This document shows, in pieces, positions 46,359 to 55,639 of a stretch of 64,000 nt of DNA. A program made the translations under genes and the position numbers. This DNA is from an uncultured Eggerthellaceae bacterium. Lineage in GTDB: Bacteria > Actinomycetota > Coriobacteriia > Coriobacteriales > Eggerthellaceae. The first letter of the stretch is position 1; each line of letters begins with the position of its first letter. The stretch lies in contig CAJTXX010000005.1 in assembly GCA_910584145.1 (NCBI GenBank), positions 14,647 to 78,646 on the forward strand, in the 5' to 3' direction. The notes under the pieces were generated by a model, which worked only from the letters and a program-made list of their open reading frames with translations, was not told where the DNA came from and did not search any database.

Positions 46359-47933
46359 TTAGCGCCCGAGGAATGCTGTCACGGCCTGCTCGATAGCCTC
46401 CTGGTCGCCGTCGATGACGTCGGTGAACCTGATGGGCATGCTGTCGAGGTCGGCCAAGCGCTTGGGGATGCCCCAGGTGCCGGTCTCCTTGGCGATCAGC
46501 TCGTTCAGCTGGCAGCCGGTCAGGGCGGCTGCGTCGTCGGGGAGCGGTTGCCCGGGGGCGATGCCATGCAGCGCGCGGTACACATTATCGCCGAATTTGG
46601 CCCAATGCGCTGTGCTCGCTATGAGGACCGGGTTGTCGCTGCGCAGGCGCATGGCGGCGAGATAGGAGACGGCGGTGTGCGGGTCCATGAGGTAGCCATG
46701 CTCGTCGAACACGTCCTTGATGGCGCCGAGGCAATCGGCATTGCTGACCGATGCGGCCTTGAAGCACGCCTGCATGGCAGCGACGGTCGCCTCGTCGGCT
46801 TCGAACCGGCGCTCGGTGTTGAGGTCAGCCATCCACGAGGCGATGGCATCGCCGTTGCGCCCGGAGAGCTCGAACAGCTGGCGTTCCAGGTTCGACGACA
46901 CCAGGATATCCATCGAGGGCGACGGCGTCAGCACGAAGGCACGGTCGGATATATCGTAGATGCCGGTGTTGATGAAGTCGGTGAGCACGCGGTTGTCGTT
47001 GCTGGCGCACAGCAGGTTCTGGATGGGCGCGCCCATCTGCTTGGCGTACCACGCGGCCAGTATGTTGCCGAAGTTACCGGTAGGGACGCAGACGTCGATA
47101 GGGTCGCCTGCGCTCACGGCACCTTCGGCTACCAGCTCGGCGTAACCGGACAGGTAGTAGACGATCTGAGGCAGCAGGCGCCCCCAGTTGATGGAGTTCG
47201 CGCTTGAGAGCGCGGTGCTGCGCTCGTGCAGCAGCTCGGTGGCGAACGCCTCGTCGCCGAACACGCGCTTCACGCCGGTCTGGCAGTCGTCGAAGTTGCC
47301 GCGTACGGCCCAGACGCGCACGTTATCGCCGGTGGTGGTGGCCATCTGCTTGCGCTGGATATCGCTCACGCCGCCGTCGGGGTACAGCACGCCCACGCTC
47401 ACGCCATCGACGCCCTTGAAGCCCTCGAGCGCCGCTTTCCCCGTGTCACCCGATGTGGCCACCAGGATGCAGAAGCTGTTGTCGAGCTGACCGCGCTCGC
47501 GCAGCGCATCGGCGCTGGCGGCGAAGAAGTGCGGCAGGCATTGCAGCGCCATGTCCTTGAAGGCGCTCGTGGGGCCGTGCCAGAGCTCTAGCATATGCAT
47601 GCCGTCGGCGAGCTCGTGGATGGGGCAGATATCGGCGGTGTTGAAATTCTCGCCGTAGCTTCTGCCCATGAGCTCGTCGATGAGGCTGTCGGGCAGGTCG
47701 ATGTTGAATGCGCGATAGACGGCGGCGGCGCGTTCGCTGTACGGCAGGTCGGCCAGCTCCAAGATGCGCTCGAGCGGCAGGTGCGGTATGCGCTCGGGCA
47801 CATACAGGCCCCCGCTCGGGGCCAGGCCGTCGATGACCGCCCGCGTGAAGGGCACCGGCTCCGCGTCGGAGCCGCGGGTGTCTAGGTAGAGGTTCTCCCC
47901 GAACGAACCTTCGCGGTCAAGCTTGTCGGCCAT
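46359..47933 (-). CDS. thrC: Threonine synthase
   Basis: A 524-residue PLP enzyme that converts O-phosphohomoserine to threonine. It carries the N-terminal TRGSDAEPVPFTRAVIDGLA (threonine synthase N-domain), PLP lysine in GPTSAFKDMALQ (about residue 125), SGDTGKAALEGF and the phosphate-binding PTGNFGNILAAWYAKQMG. Length fits the long (yeast/E. coli-like) class. It is transcribed leftward with the ModE-like gene 18 bp downstream. Confidence 0.95.
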   Translation of the reverse strand: MADKLDREGSFGENLYLDTRGSDAEPVPFTRAVIDGLAPSGGLYVPERIPHLPLERILELADLPYSERAAAVYRAFNIDLPDSLIDELMGRSYGENFNTADICPIHELADGMHMLELWHGPTSAFKDMALQCLPHFFAASADALRERGQLDNSFCILVATSGDTGKAALEGFKGVDGVSVGVLYPDGGVSDIQRKQMATTTGDNVRVWAVRGNFDDCQTGVKRVFGDEAFATELLHERSTALSSANSINWGRLLPQIVYYLSGYAELVAEGAVSAGDPIDVCVPTGNFGNILAAWYAKQMGAPIQNLLCASNDNRVLTDFINTGIYDISDRAFVLTPSPSMDILVSSNLERQLFELSGRNGDAIASWMADLNTERRFEADEATVAAMQACFKAASVSNADCLGAIKDVFDEHGYLMDPHTAVSYLAAMRLRSDNPVLIASTAHWAKFGDNVYRALHGIAPGQPLPDDAAALTGCQLNELIAKETGTWGIPKRLADLDSMPIRFTDVIDGDQEAIEQAVTAFLGR

Positions 47934-48073
47934 AGCGGCTCCCCTCTACGATGCGCCGGAGACGCCGGCAAGGCGTTCCTGCCATATACTTATAGCTCGA
48001 TAGTAACGGAAGCGCATCTCGGGCCGCTCAGCATTTCCGCCCGGTGCGCAGGATGCTTTGCGAGAGGAGCATC

Positions 48074-48712
48074 GTGGACGGCAGGATATCGGTATTCGGC
48101 GATTCCATATCGACGTTCGCCGGTTTCATCCCGGCGCAGAACAAGGTGTACTACGAAGGTGATGCGTGCGAGAGAAACGAGGTCGAGCGCGTTGAGGATA
48201 CGTGGTGGATGCAGGTTATAGATGCGTTGGGCGGCCGGTTGCTGGCGAATGCCTCGTTCTCGGGCAGCCTGGTGGCGGGCGAGAGCTTCCCGGCCGGTTG
48301 CTCGCAGGAGCGCGCCTGCCAGATATGCGGTGCTGAAGGCGAGCGTCCCGGCTGCGTGCTGGTGTACATGGGCATCAACGACTACGGCGAGGGCACGCCC
48401 CTGCCGGTTTTCCAGCAGGCTTATGCCGACATGCTGGCGAACCTGAGCGAGCAAGCGCCCGAGGCCGAGCTGCTCTGCTTGACGCTGCTGCCCGGGCGCA
48501 CGGCCGAGCGCGATGCCGATTTCTTCCGCGAGAAGTACAAGGGTGCGGACTTGAGCGCTTACAACGATGCCATCCGCTGCATCGTGCGCGAGCATGGCGC
48601 TCATCTGGTGGATGTGGCCGCCATAGGGGAGCCCTTCGAGACCCTCGACGGCACCCATCCCACGAAGCGCGGCATGGACCAGCTCGCCGCCACCGTGCTG
48701 AAGGCGCTCTAA
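48074..48712 (+). CDS. SGNH/GDSL-type hydrolase
   Basis: A 212-residue esterase-like enzyme. Block I VFGDSISTFAGF gives the nucleophile Ser near residue 11, block II Gly in FSGSL, block III GINDYGEG and block V DGTHPTKRG with the Asp-His pair. GTG 48074 is chosen as start since gagaggag lies before it. No signal peptide, so it is cytoplasmic. The substrate is unknown (acyl esters, possibly of carbohydrates). Divergent from thrC; the 140-bp region between them must hold both promoters. Confidence 0.85.
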   Translation: MDGRISVFGDSISTFAGFIPAQNKVYYEGDACERNEVERVEDTWWMQVIDALGGRLLANASFSGSLVAGESFPAGCSQERACQICGAEGERPGCVLVYMGINDYGEGTPLPVFQQAYADMLANLSEQAPEAELLCLTLLPGRTAERDADFFREKYKGADLSAYNDAIRCIVREHGAHLVDVAAIGEPFETLDGTHPTKRGMDQLAATVLKAL

Positions 48713-48735
48713 CAGCGATCGGAGGCGACCCGAAG

Positions 48736-48834
48736 AGCCCAGAGGGACGGAGCAAATGGTATCTTCTTTTGAACGATGCTCCTCAGCGAAGGCGCTCTTA
48801 GAAGAAGATGCTATTTGCTCCGTCCCTTTGGGCT
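48736..48834. repeat. Long inverted-repeat element (33-bp arms)
   Basis: Arms 48736-48768 and 48802-48834 flank a 33-nt centre. 30 of 33 positions are complementary and the other three would be G-U pairs in plus-strand RNA, giving an uninterrupted 33-bp RNA stem. It lies between the SGNH hydrolase and the P-type ATPase gene and could be a terminator, a MITE-like element or an RNA processing site. Confidence 0.75.
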
Positions 48835-48909
48835 ACCGCTGTCTTACTGATATGTAACATGCGGGCGTGCGGGCTGCCGAGCGGAGTGCAACGGCTATAA
48901 TCTGATGCC

Positions 48910-51330
48910 ATGCCATACGAACAGGAACATCACCGAGACGACATCCCCGCGCTCCAGGGCCTGACGCAGGCCGAGGTGGCGCAGCGCGTCGAGGCTGGCA
49001 AGGTGAACGTCGATGCCGGCGTGAAGACGCGCTCCATCGGCGATATATTCCGCGATAACATCTGCACGCTATTCAACTTCGTGAACCTGGTGCTGGCGGT
49101 GCTGGTATTCTTCACCGGCTCGTACAAGAACATGCTGTTCATGATCATCATCGTGGTGAACGTGGTCATCGGCATCGTGCAGGAGATACGCTCGAAGATG
49201 GTCACCGATCGGCTATCCATCGTGGCGGCGTCGTTGGTCGATGTGCTGCGCGACGGCCAGCAGATGCAGCTGCCGGTAGACCAGCTGGTGCTCGACGACG
49301 TGGTGCGCCTCGGTCGGGGCGACCAGGTGCCTGCCGATGCGGTGGTGGTGCAGGGCGAGTGCAAGGTGGACGAGAGCCTGCTGACCGGCGAGAGCAAGGC
49401 TATGCCGAAGGCCGCCGGCGACGCGCTCATGAGCGGCTCGTTCCTGAATGCGGGCACGGTGTGGGCGCGCGTGGTGCACGTGGGCGCCGACAACTACGCG
49501 GCGAAGATAACCGCCGAGGCCAAGCAGCACAAGGCCATCAACTCCGAGATCATGAGCAGCCTGAACAGCATCATCAAGTTCGTCAGCATAGCGATGGTGC
49601 CGGTGGGGCTGCTGCTGTTCGCCAGCGCGCACTTCCATCTGCACGTAGCGGCCGATTCAGCCATCCTCACCACGGTGTCGGCGCTGGTGGGCATGATCCC
49701 CGAAGGGCTCATCCTGCTGACCTCGACGGTGCTCGCGGTGGCGGTCATCCGCTTGTCGCAGCACAACGTGCTGGTGCAGCAGCTGTATTGCATCGAGACG
49801 TTGGCGCGCGTGGACACGCTGTGCCTCGACAAGACGGGCACCATCACCACGGGCGGCATGGAGGTGGCGGGCGTGGCTCCCGCAACGGGTGCGGACGCCT
49901 CCGACGCCGAGCTGGTGCGGCTGTTCGGCGGCATCGCGGCTTCTGATGAAGACCCCAACGACACGGCCCAGGCCATCCTCGCGTATGCTTCTGCGCAGGA
50001 GCGCGAAGGGGCCTCCCCAGATGGGGCATCGCGGACGGAGCCCCCCGCAGGCGCGAGCGAGGTCGTTCGCGCCATCCCGTTCTCTTCCGATACGAAATGG
50101 TCGGGGGCGCAGTTCGCCGATGGCGGGGCATATGTGATGGGCGCGGCGCAGTTCGTGCTGGCATCTGCGCCCGAGGCGTTCGAAGGGATACGCGAACAGC
50201 TCGAAGGGTTGTCAGCCGACAACCGCGTGCTGCTGCTGGCGCGCGTGGACGGGTTCACGGAAGCCGGCGGGATAGAGGGCGCCGTGCAGCCCGTCGGGTT
50301 CATCATGCTGCGCGACCAGATCCGCTCCACGGCGGCGCAGACCATCCGCTACTTCATGGAGCAGGGCGTGCAGTTGAAGGTCATCAGCGGCGACGACCCG
50401 CGCACCGTCTCAGGGATAGCCCAGAAGGTCGGCGTGCCCGATGCGCAGAAGTACATCGACGCCACGACGCTCGCTACCGACGAGCAGATCGTGGCAGCCA
50501 TCCGCGAATACAGCGTGTTCGGCCGCGTCACCCCCGAGCAGAAGAAGGCGTTCGTGCTGGCCCTGCAAGCCGACGGGCACACCGTGGCCATGACCGGCGA
50601 CGGCGTCAACGACGTGCTCGCTCTGAAAGCCAGCGATTGCAGCGTGGCTATGGCCAGCGGCAGCGATGCGGCGCGCAACGTGGCGCAGCTGGTGCTGGTC
50701 GACAACGATTTCGCCAGCATGCCGAAGGTGGTGGCAGAGGGGCGCCGCTCCATCAACAACCTGCAACGCTCGGCATCGCTGTTCTTAGTGAAGACGCTCT
50801 TCTCCATCACCTCGGCGCTGCTGTTCATCTTCTTGCCGTGGCAGTACCCGTTCGTGCCCATCCAGATGACGCTCATCAGCGCATTCACCATCGGCATCCC
50901 GTCGTTCGTGCTGGCGCTGGAGCCGAACCATGAGCGCGTGCGCGGCCGCTTCCTCGTGAACTGCGTGGTGCATTCCATCCCGGGCGCCCTATGCGCGGTG
51001 GCGACCGTCATCGGCATGTGCATCGCGGGGTACGGCTCAGGCCTCGCCTATGCGCAGGTGTCCACGCTGTGCGTGCTGCTGTTCGCTTTCATCGGCGTCA
51101 TGCTGGTCATCCGCTTGTCCATGCCGTACAACGCCATCCGCGCAGCGCTGCTCGTGGTGGTGGTGGGCGGCCTCGTCCTGGGTTCCACGGTGCTCGGGCC
51201 GCTGTTCAACATAGCGGCGTTCACCCCATCCATGTGGTTGATAGCGAGCATCGCCGCCGCCGCGAACGCGGTGGTGTTCCAGCTGGTCTACAACGCCTTC
51301 GACAAGCTCCACGTGAAGAATCTGCGCTGA
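48910..51330 (+). CDS. Cation-transporting P-type ATPase (CtpE-like)
   Basis: An 806-residue P-type ATPase. An N-terminal cytoplasmic part is followed by two membrane helices, the actuator motif LLTGES (about 155-160), the membrane segment SALVGMIPEGLILLTSTVLA (metal-site PEG), the phosphorylation motif DKTGT (Asp about 307), MTGDGVNDVLALKASD (hinge) and six C-terminal helices. The PEGL form and the absence of N-terminal metal-binding cysteines resemble mycobacterial CtpE (calcium uptake) more than heavy-metal pumps; the substrate is inferred. Confidence 0.88.
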   Translation: MPYEQEHHRDDIPALQGLTQAEVAQRVEAGKVNVDAGVKTRSIGDIFRDNICTLFNFVNLVLAVLVFFTGSYKNMLFMIIIVVNVVIGIVQEIRSKMVTDRLSIVAASLVDVLRDGQQMQLPVDQLVLDDVVRLGRGDQVPADAVVVQGECKVDESLLTGESKAMPKAAGDALMSGSFLNAGTVWARVVHVGADNYAAKITAEAKQHKAINSEIMSSLNSIIKFVSIAMVPVGLLLFASAHFHLHVAADSAILTTVSALVGMIPEGLILLTSTVLAVAVIRLSQHNVLVQQLYCIETLARVDTLCLDKTGTITTGGMEVAGVAPATGADASDAELVRLFGGIAASDEDPNDTAQAILAYASAQEREGASPDGASRTEPPAGASEVVRAIPFSSDTKWSGAQFADGGAYVMGAAQFVLASAPEAFEGIREQLEGLSADNRVLLLARVDGFTEAGGIEGAVQPVGFIMLRDQIRSTAAQTIRYFMEQGVQLKVISGDDPRTVSGIAQKVGVPDAQKYIDATTLATDEQIVAAIREYSVFGRVTPEQKKAFVLALQADGHTVAMTGDGVNDVLALKASDCSVAMASGSDAARNVAQLVLVDNDFASMPKVVAEGRRSINNLQRSASLFLVKTLFSITSALLFIFLPWQYPFVPIQMTLISAFTIGIPSFVLALEPNHERVRGRFLVNCVVHSIPGALCAVATVIGMCIAGYGSGLAYAQVSTLCVLLFAFIGVMLVIRLSMPYNAIRAALLVVVVGGLVLGSTVLGPLFNIAAFTPSMWLIASIAAAANAVVFQLVYNAFDKLHVKNLR

Positions 51331-51375
51331 GCGCGCGGCTGCGTTGCTGAGCCATCCGCTTTCCGCTGCTGGCGG

Positions 51376-51825
51376 CTACAGGTCGATCAACTCGTAGGTT
51401 ATGCCGTGCTCTTTCTCAAGACGGTCGAAGAGCGCGGCGGGCGATATCGCGGGGATGCTCGAATCGGCGAAGCCGCTCTTGTTGCGCGTGATGATGAGAT
51501 CGGCGCGCGCTTTCTCGGCTGCTTCGGCGATCAGGTGGTCTTCGAAGTCGTGCCAATGGTGCTGAGCGACGTGCATGATGTCATCCTGGTCGATTGGGCA
51601 TATGCGCAGGTAGTCGAGGCTGTTGATGAAAGCGTCTTGGAGCTGGCTCCGGTCGATCCCGCCCCTTGTCAGGATATGGAAGATGTCGGTGAAGGAACCG
51701 GCGGACGCCCAGAGCTCGTTATCCCCATGATAGCTGGACATGAGGAGCCGCAGGGCGTCCTCGTAGAAGCCTTCGCGCTCGTTGAAGAAGTCGATGAGGA
51801 TGTTCGTATCGAGCAGGAGCCTCAT
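51376..51825 (-). CDS. PIN-domain toxin
   Basis: A 149-residue PIN-domain ribonuclease. Acidic residues occur in MRLLLDTNILIDFFNEREGF (Asp6 and a following Asp), in the middle (DDIMHVAQ) and in ARADLIITRNKSGFADSSIP. Start ATG 51825 is set to leave a 4-bp gap after the antitoxin gene. PIN toxins cleave RNA and are neutralised by the upstream-encoded antitoxin. The long upstream frame is a shadow. Confidence 0.85.
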   Translation of the reverse strand: MRLLLDTNILIDFFNEREGFYEDALRLLMSSYHGDNELWASAGSFTDIFHILTRGGIDRSQLQDAFINSLDYLRICPIDQDDIMHVAQHHWHDFEDHLIAEAAEKARADLIITRNKSGFADSSIPAISPAALFDRLEKEHGITYELIDL

Positions 51826-51829
51826 GTGC

Positions 51830-52234
51830 TCACCGCTCGCCTGCGCGAGCGAAGCGCTCGGGGTGCTTCCCGCGCAGAGCTTCCTCTTTGAGGTCGTCGT
51901 AGGTCTTGCCTTCCCAGTCGAGGGCACCGACCGTGGTGCGCGCGAGGAGCGCTCTGAATTCCTTCGCTTGCTCGGGAGTGAACCGGCGCACGCCGGGCTT
52001 CGGTCGGTCAGAGCTGAGCTGCTCGCCCGGCAAGCGTTTGTGCTGTATGACGTAATCGTAGGCGGCGTTGATGAGCTTCGTGGGCGTCGAGCCCATCTCG
52101 CGCAGGATGTCGTCGCCATGCTGCCTCACTGCTCGTGGTACGCGTGCGGTGACCACCGCATCGACAGCGTTCTTCCGCGGCCTTCTCGATACGGGTGCGC
52201 TTCCATTGATATCTGCTACCGCGAGCGGTGCCAT
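51830..52234 (-). CDS. Antitoxin (RelB/DinJ-like) of the PIN toxin
   Basis: A 134-residue protein. The middle, AVVTARVPRAVRQHGDDILR followed by EMGSTPTKLINAAYDYVIQH, is a ribbon-helix-helix of RelB/DinJ type. The C-terminus (KTYDDLKEEALRGKHPERFA) is the toxin-binding tail. It precedes the toxin gene by 4 bp in one operon. Such antitoxins normally repress their own promoter, which must lie right of 52234. Confidence 0.75.
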   Translation of the reverse strand: MAPLAVADINGSAPVSRRPRKNAVDAVVTARVPRAVRQHGDDILREMGSTPTKLINAAYDYVIQHKRLPGEQLSSDRPKPGVRRFTPEQAKEFRALLARTTVGALDWEGKTYDDLKEEALRGKHPERFARAGER

Positions 52235-52459
52235 CGTAGCTCCTCTGCTCTCGTTTCCTTCTGTGATGATACCGTATTACACATGAAGGATCAGGAGCGA
52301 GCGGCAGCGGGGAGCTAGCTGATCGCCCTGCCGATGACCCGTCTGTTCGCTGGTTCTGCGTGCCATCTGAAAAAGTTAGATTCGGTTCACATTATCGCTG
52401 CGTTTATGATATCCTGCCGATTGTTATCCGTGGTTAACTTCATACGATGGAGATGGAAC
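52235..52459. promoter_or_regulatory. Divergent control region: antitoxin and feo operon
   Basis: A 225-bp gene-free stretch. The right half is AT-rich and contains AAGTTAG at 52373-52379, the same half-site as in the palindrome before feoB, so a DtxR-type regulator may also bind here. No full palindrome is seen. Confidence 0.4.
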
Positions 52460-52741
52460 ATGCAGGATGCGATGGTTATCGAAGGCGCGGTCTGCTCCGC
52501 AGCTCCGAACATGCACGTGGCGCAGCAGATGCCGCTCACGTTCCTGAGGGCGGGCGAGCGCGCGCAGGTCATCAAGGTGCGCGGCAAAGACGATGTGCGC
52601 CACCACCTGGAGAACCTCGGTTTCGTAGCCGGTGCGCCTGTGAGCGTGGTGAGCGAGCATGGCGGCGACCTGATCGTGGAGGTGAAGGGTGCACAAGTGG
52701 CGCTCGACCGTTCCGCAGCGCAGAAGATCATCGCGGCATAG
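52460..52741 (+). CDS. feoA: FeoA-domain protein 1
   Basis: A 93-residue SH3-like FeoA protein: MPLTFLRAGERAQVIKVRGK, HLENLGFVAGAPVSVVSEHG and DLIVEVKGAQVALDRSAAQK. FeoA interacts with FeoB in ferrous-iron uptake. ATG 52460 follows tggagatgg. It is first in a cluster with a second feoA and feoB. Confidence 0.88.
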   Translation: MQDAMVIEGAVCSAAPNMHVAQQMPLTFLRAGERAQVIKVRGKDDVRHHLENLGFVAGAPVSVVSEHGGDLIVEVKGAQVALDRSAAQKIIAA

Positions 52742-52764
52742 CTGCCGAGAGCTGAAGGAGGAAC

Positions 52765-52998
52765 ATGGCTGAGCAGGATAAGACGCTGCGCGATGTGGCG
52801 GTGGGCGAGAGAGCGGTGGTGCGCAAGCTCACAGGCGACGGCGCAGTGAAGAGGCGCATCATGGATATGGGCCTGACGAAGGGCACCGAGGTGCGGGTGC
52901 ATAAGGTGGCGCCGCTGGGCGACCCCATTGAGGTGACGGTGCGCGGCTTCGAATTGTCGTTGCGCAAGGATGAAGCCGAGCACGTGCTGGTCGAGTAA
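52765..52998 (+). CDS. feoA: FeoA-domain protein 2
   Basis: A 77-residue FeoA: LRDVAVGERAVVRKLTGDGA, RIMDMGLTKGTEVRVHKVAP and LGDPIEVTVRGFELSLRKDE, the classic FeoA pattern. It is 23 bp after the first feoA, with ctgaaggagg before its start. Two separate FeoA proteins before one FeoB is a pattern seen in several anaerobes. Confidence 0.92.
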   Translation: MAEQDKTLRDVAVGERAVVRKLTGDGAVKRRIMDMGLTKGTEVRVHKVAPLGDPIEVTVRGFELSLRKDEAEHVLVE

Positions 52999-53014
52999 AA
53001 ATTTATCTGCAATA

Positions 53015-53034
53015 AAGTTAGCCGAGTCTAACTT
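53015..53034. promoter_or_regulatory. DtxR/IdeR-type palindrome before feoB
   Basis: AAGTTAG-ccgagt-CTAACTT, perfect 7-bp inverted repeat with a 6-bp spacer, resembling the metalloregulator boxes of DtxR-family proteins. A DtxR-type regulator is encoded at 55923, so iron-dependent repression of feoB is likely. Confidence 0.65.
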
Positions 53035-53060
53035 GGGGATGAAGGAAGAGGAAAAGCAAG

Positions 53061-55424
53061 ATGAGTTTCACGATAGCCCTTGCCGGTAACCCGAACTGCG
53101 GCAAGACGACGCTGTTCAACGGGCTTACCGGCGCCAACCAGTACACCGGCAACTGGCCGGGCGTCACGGTTGAGAAGAAGGAAGGCAAGTATAAGCGCGA
53201 CAAGGAAGCGTCCATCATGGACCTGCCCGGCGTATACTCGCTTTCCCCTTACACGCCCGAGGAGATCGTCACCCGCGACTACCTGATGAGCGGCCAGCCC
53301 GACGTGGTGGTCAACATCGTGGACGCGACGAACCTGGAGCGCAACCTGTATCTGACCACGCAGATCCTCGATCTGGGCCTGCCGACGGTCATCGCGCTGA
53401 ACATGATGGATCTCGTGGAGAAGAACGGCGATGTCATCGATGTGACCGAGCTCTCCGAGAAGCTGGGCTGCCCCATCGTCGAGATATCGGCGTTGCGCGG
53501 CCGCGGCACTGAGCAGGTGATCGAGCGCGCCCGCGAGCTGGCGGGTGCCGGCACCGCGCCCGCTCCGAAGCTGCGCTTCACCGACGAGGTGGAGGAGGCG
53601 CTGAGCGAGATCATCGACATCCTAGGCAGCACGGTGCCGACGCGCGACGCTCGCTGGTTCGCCATCAAGCTGCTCGAAGGCGAGCTGCTGACCATCGACA
53701 AGCTGAACCTGGGCGCCGAGAACCTGGCGCGCATCGCCAGCATCCGCGCGGCTCTGGAGCAGGCTGAGGACGACGACGCCGAGTCGATCATCACGAACGA
53801 GCGCTACGATGTCATCGCGAGCGTGTGCGCCGATTCTGTGAAGCGCACGGCGCGCGCCCTGACCACCACGCAGAAGATCGACCGCGTGGTGACGAACCGC
53901 ATCTTGGGCATCCCCATCTTCATCGTGGTGATGTTCCTCGTGTACTTCATCAGCGTGACCACGGTGGGCACCATCGCCACCGACTGGGCGAACGACGGTT
54001 TGTTCGGCGACGGCTGGCTCTACACCGGCACCGAGCAATACGACGAAGCTCTGGGCGAGTGGGAAGATGGCCTGACAGCGCTGGAAGAGGACGGCGCCGA
54101 CGAGGACGCCATCGCTGCCTACGAAGAGACCGAGCCCGACCCGGCAGGGTTCGGCTTGTGGCATCCGGGCGTGCCCGTGGTCGTGGGGGAATGGCTGAGC
54201 GCTGCTGACTGCGCACCATGGCTCCAGAGCCTCATCATCGACGGCATTATCGCCGGTGTGGGTGCGGTCATAGGCTTCATCCCGCAGCTCATCGTGCTAT
54301 TCCTGCTGCTGGGTATCCTCGAGGGTTGCGGATACATGGCACGCGTGGCGTTCATCATGGACCGCATCTTCCGCCGCTTCGGGCTGTCGGGCAAATCGTT
54401 CATCCCCATGCTCATCGCGTCGGGCTGCGGCGTGCCCGCCGTGATGGCAACGAAGACCATCGAGAACGAGAAAGACCGCCGCATGACGGTGATGACCACC
54501 ACCATGATCCCCTGCGGCGCCAAGCTGCCGATCATCGCGCTCGTGTTCGGCGCGTTAGCTGGCACCTACTTCGAAGGCACCTGGTGGGTGGCCCCGCTGT
54601 TCTACTTCCTGGGCCTGGCCGCCATCATCATCAGCTGCATCATGCTGAAGAAGCTGCGCGCCTTCGCCGGCGACGCCGCCCCGTTCATCATGGAGCTGCC
54701 GGCGTATCATCTGCCCACGGCGAAGAACGTGCTGCTGTCCATGTGGGAACGCGTGCGAGCCTATATCGTGAAGGCTGGCACGATCATCTTCCTGAGCTCC
54801 ATCGTCATCTGGTTCTTGCTGAACTTCGGCGTGTACGAGGGCCGATTCGGCCTGCTCGACACTGAGCTTGACGACTACATCCAGTACAGCCTGATGGCTG
54901 GCCTGGGCAGCCTGCTGGCGTGGATCTTCGCGCCGTTGGGCTTCGGCAACTGGGAGGGCGCCGTCACCACCATCACTGGCCTGGTGGCCAAGGAGAACGT
55001 GGTCGCCACCGTGGGCATCCTCACCAGCTTGGGCGAAGTGGGTGAGGACGACCCGAGCATCTGGATCGCATTCAGCCTGTTCATGGGCGGTTCGGGCGTT
55101 GCCATCATGGCGTTCTGCGCTTTCAACCTGCTGTGTGCGCCATGCTTCGCGGCTATGGGCGCCATCCGCAATCAGATGCGCTCGGCTAAGTGGACATGGG
55201 CGGCCATCGGCTACATGACCGTGTTCGCCTGGGTGGTGGCGCTCATCATCTACCAGCTGGGCGGCTTAGCGGTAGGCGAGGTTGCGCTCAACTTCTGGAC
55301 CGTTGTCGCAGTGCTGCTGCTGGTGGCCATCTTGTTCCAGCTGTTCCGCCCCATGCCGAAGCACAACAAGGACGAGAACGCCAAGGAGCAGCGCAAGCTG
55401 AACGCAAACGAGGGTGCGGTATAG
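53061..55424 (+). CDS. feoB: Ferrous iron transporter FeoB
   Basis: A 787-residue membrane GTPase. The G domain has GNPNCGKTTLFN (residues 9-20), DLPGVYSLSPYTPEE (G3) and LNMMD (G4). A GDI-like helical domain (about 165-260) is followed by eight or more membrane helices, including the Gate motifs SFIPMLIASGCGVPAVMATK and IPCGAKLPIIALVFGALAG. An acidic exported loop of about 70 residues lies after the first helix. It is the Fe2+ importer typical of anaerobes. Confidence 0.96.
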   Translation: MSFTIALAGNPNCGKTTLFNGLTGANQYTGNWPGVTVEKKEGKYKRDKEASIMDLPGVYSLSPYTPEEIVTRDYLMSGQPDVVVNIVDATNLERNLYLTTQILDLGLPTVIALNMMDLVEKNGDVIDVTELSEKLGCPIVEISALRGRGTEQVIERARELAGAGTAPAPKLRFTDEVEEALSEIIDILGSTVPTRDARWFAIKLLEGELLTIDKLNLGAENLARIASIRAALEQAEDDDAESIITNERYDVIASVCADSVKRTARALTTTQKIDRVVTNRILGIPIFIVVMFLVYFISVTTVGTIATDWANDGLFGDGWLYTGTEQYDEALGEWEDGLTALEEDGADEDAIAAYEETEPDPAGFGLWHPGVPVVVGEWLSAADCAPWLQSLIIDGIIAGVGAVIGFIPQLIVLFLLLGILEGCGYMARVAFIMDRIFRRFGLSGKSFIPMLIASGCGVPAVMATKTIENEKDRRMTVMTTTMIPCGAKLPIIALVFGALAGTYFEGTWWVAPLFYFLGLAAIIISCIMLKKLRAFAGDAAPFIMELPAYHLPTAKNVLLSMWERVRAYIVKAGTIIFLSSIVIWFLLNFGVYEGRFGLLDTELDDYIQYSLMAGLGSLLAWIFAPLGFGNWEGAVTTITGLVAKENVVATVGILTSLGEVGEDDPSIWIAFSLFMGGSGVAIMAFCAFNLLCAPCFAAMGAIRNQMRSAKWTWAAIGYMTVFAWVVALIIYQLGGLAVGEVALNFWTVVAVLLLVAILFQLFRPMPKHNKDENAKEQRKLNANEGAV

Positions 55425-55461
55425 GCACCTCGCGCTTGAAATGAGGGGAAATCGGGCATCT

Positions 55462-55606
55462 GTGGCAGAAAAAACCGGGTAGTAGACGAGTTGGACGGCA
55501 AGCAGTCCTTTCTGTGGATCTCCCATACAGGGGGAACCGCTCAAAAAAGCTTGGATTTGCAAGGTATTTGCGTGCAAGTCGTCTACTAGACCCCTTTTTC
55601 TGCCAC
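55462..55606. repeat. Inverted-repeat element between feoB and the Cys-rich gene
   Basis: Arms starting at 55462 (GTGGCAGAAAAA, 7-nt mismatch, AGTAGACGA) and ending at 55606 (TCGTCTACT, 7 nt, TTTTTCTGCCAC) pair over 12 + 9 bp around a symmetric internal loop. Total about 145 bp. It resembles a non-autonomous repeat or a structured untranslated RNA. Confidence 0.6.
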
Positions 55607-55639
55607 GAGGTCCCAGAAATACGCAAAGTGGGGTGAAAG

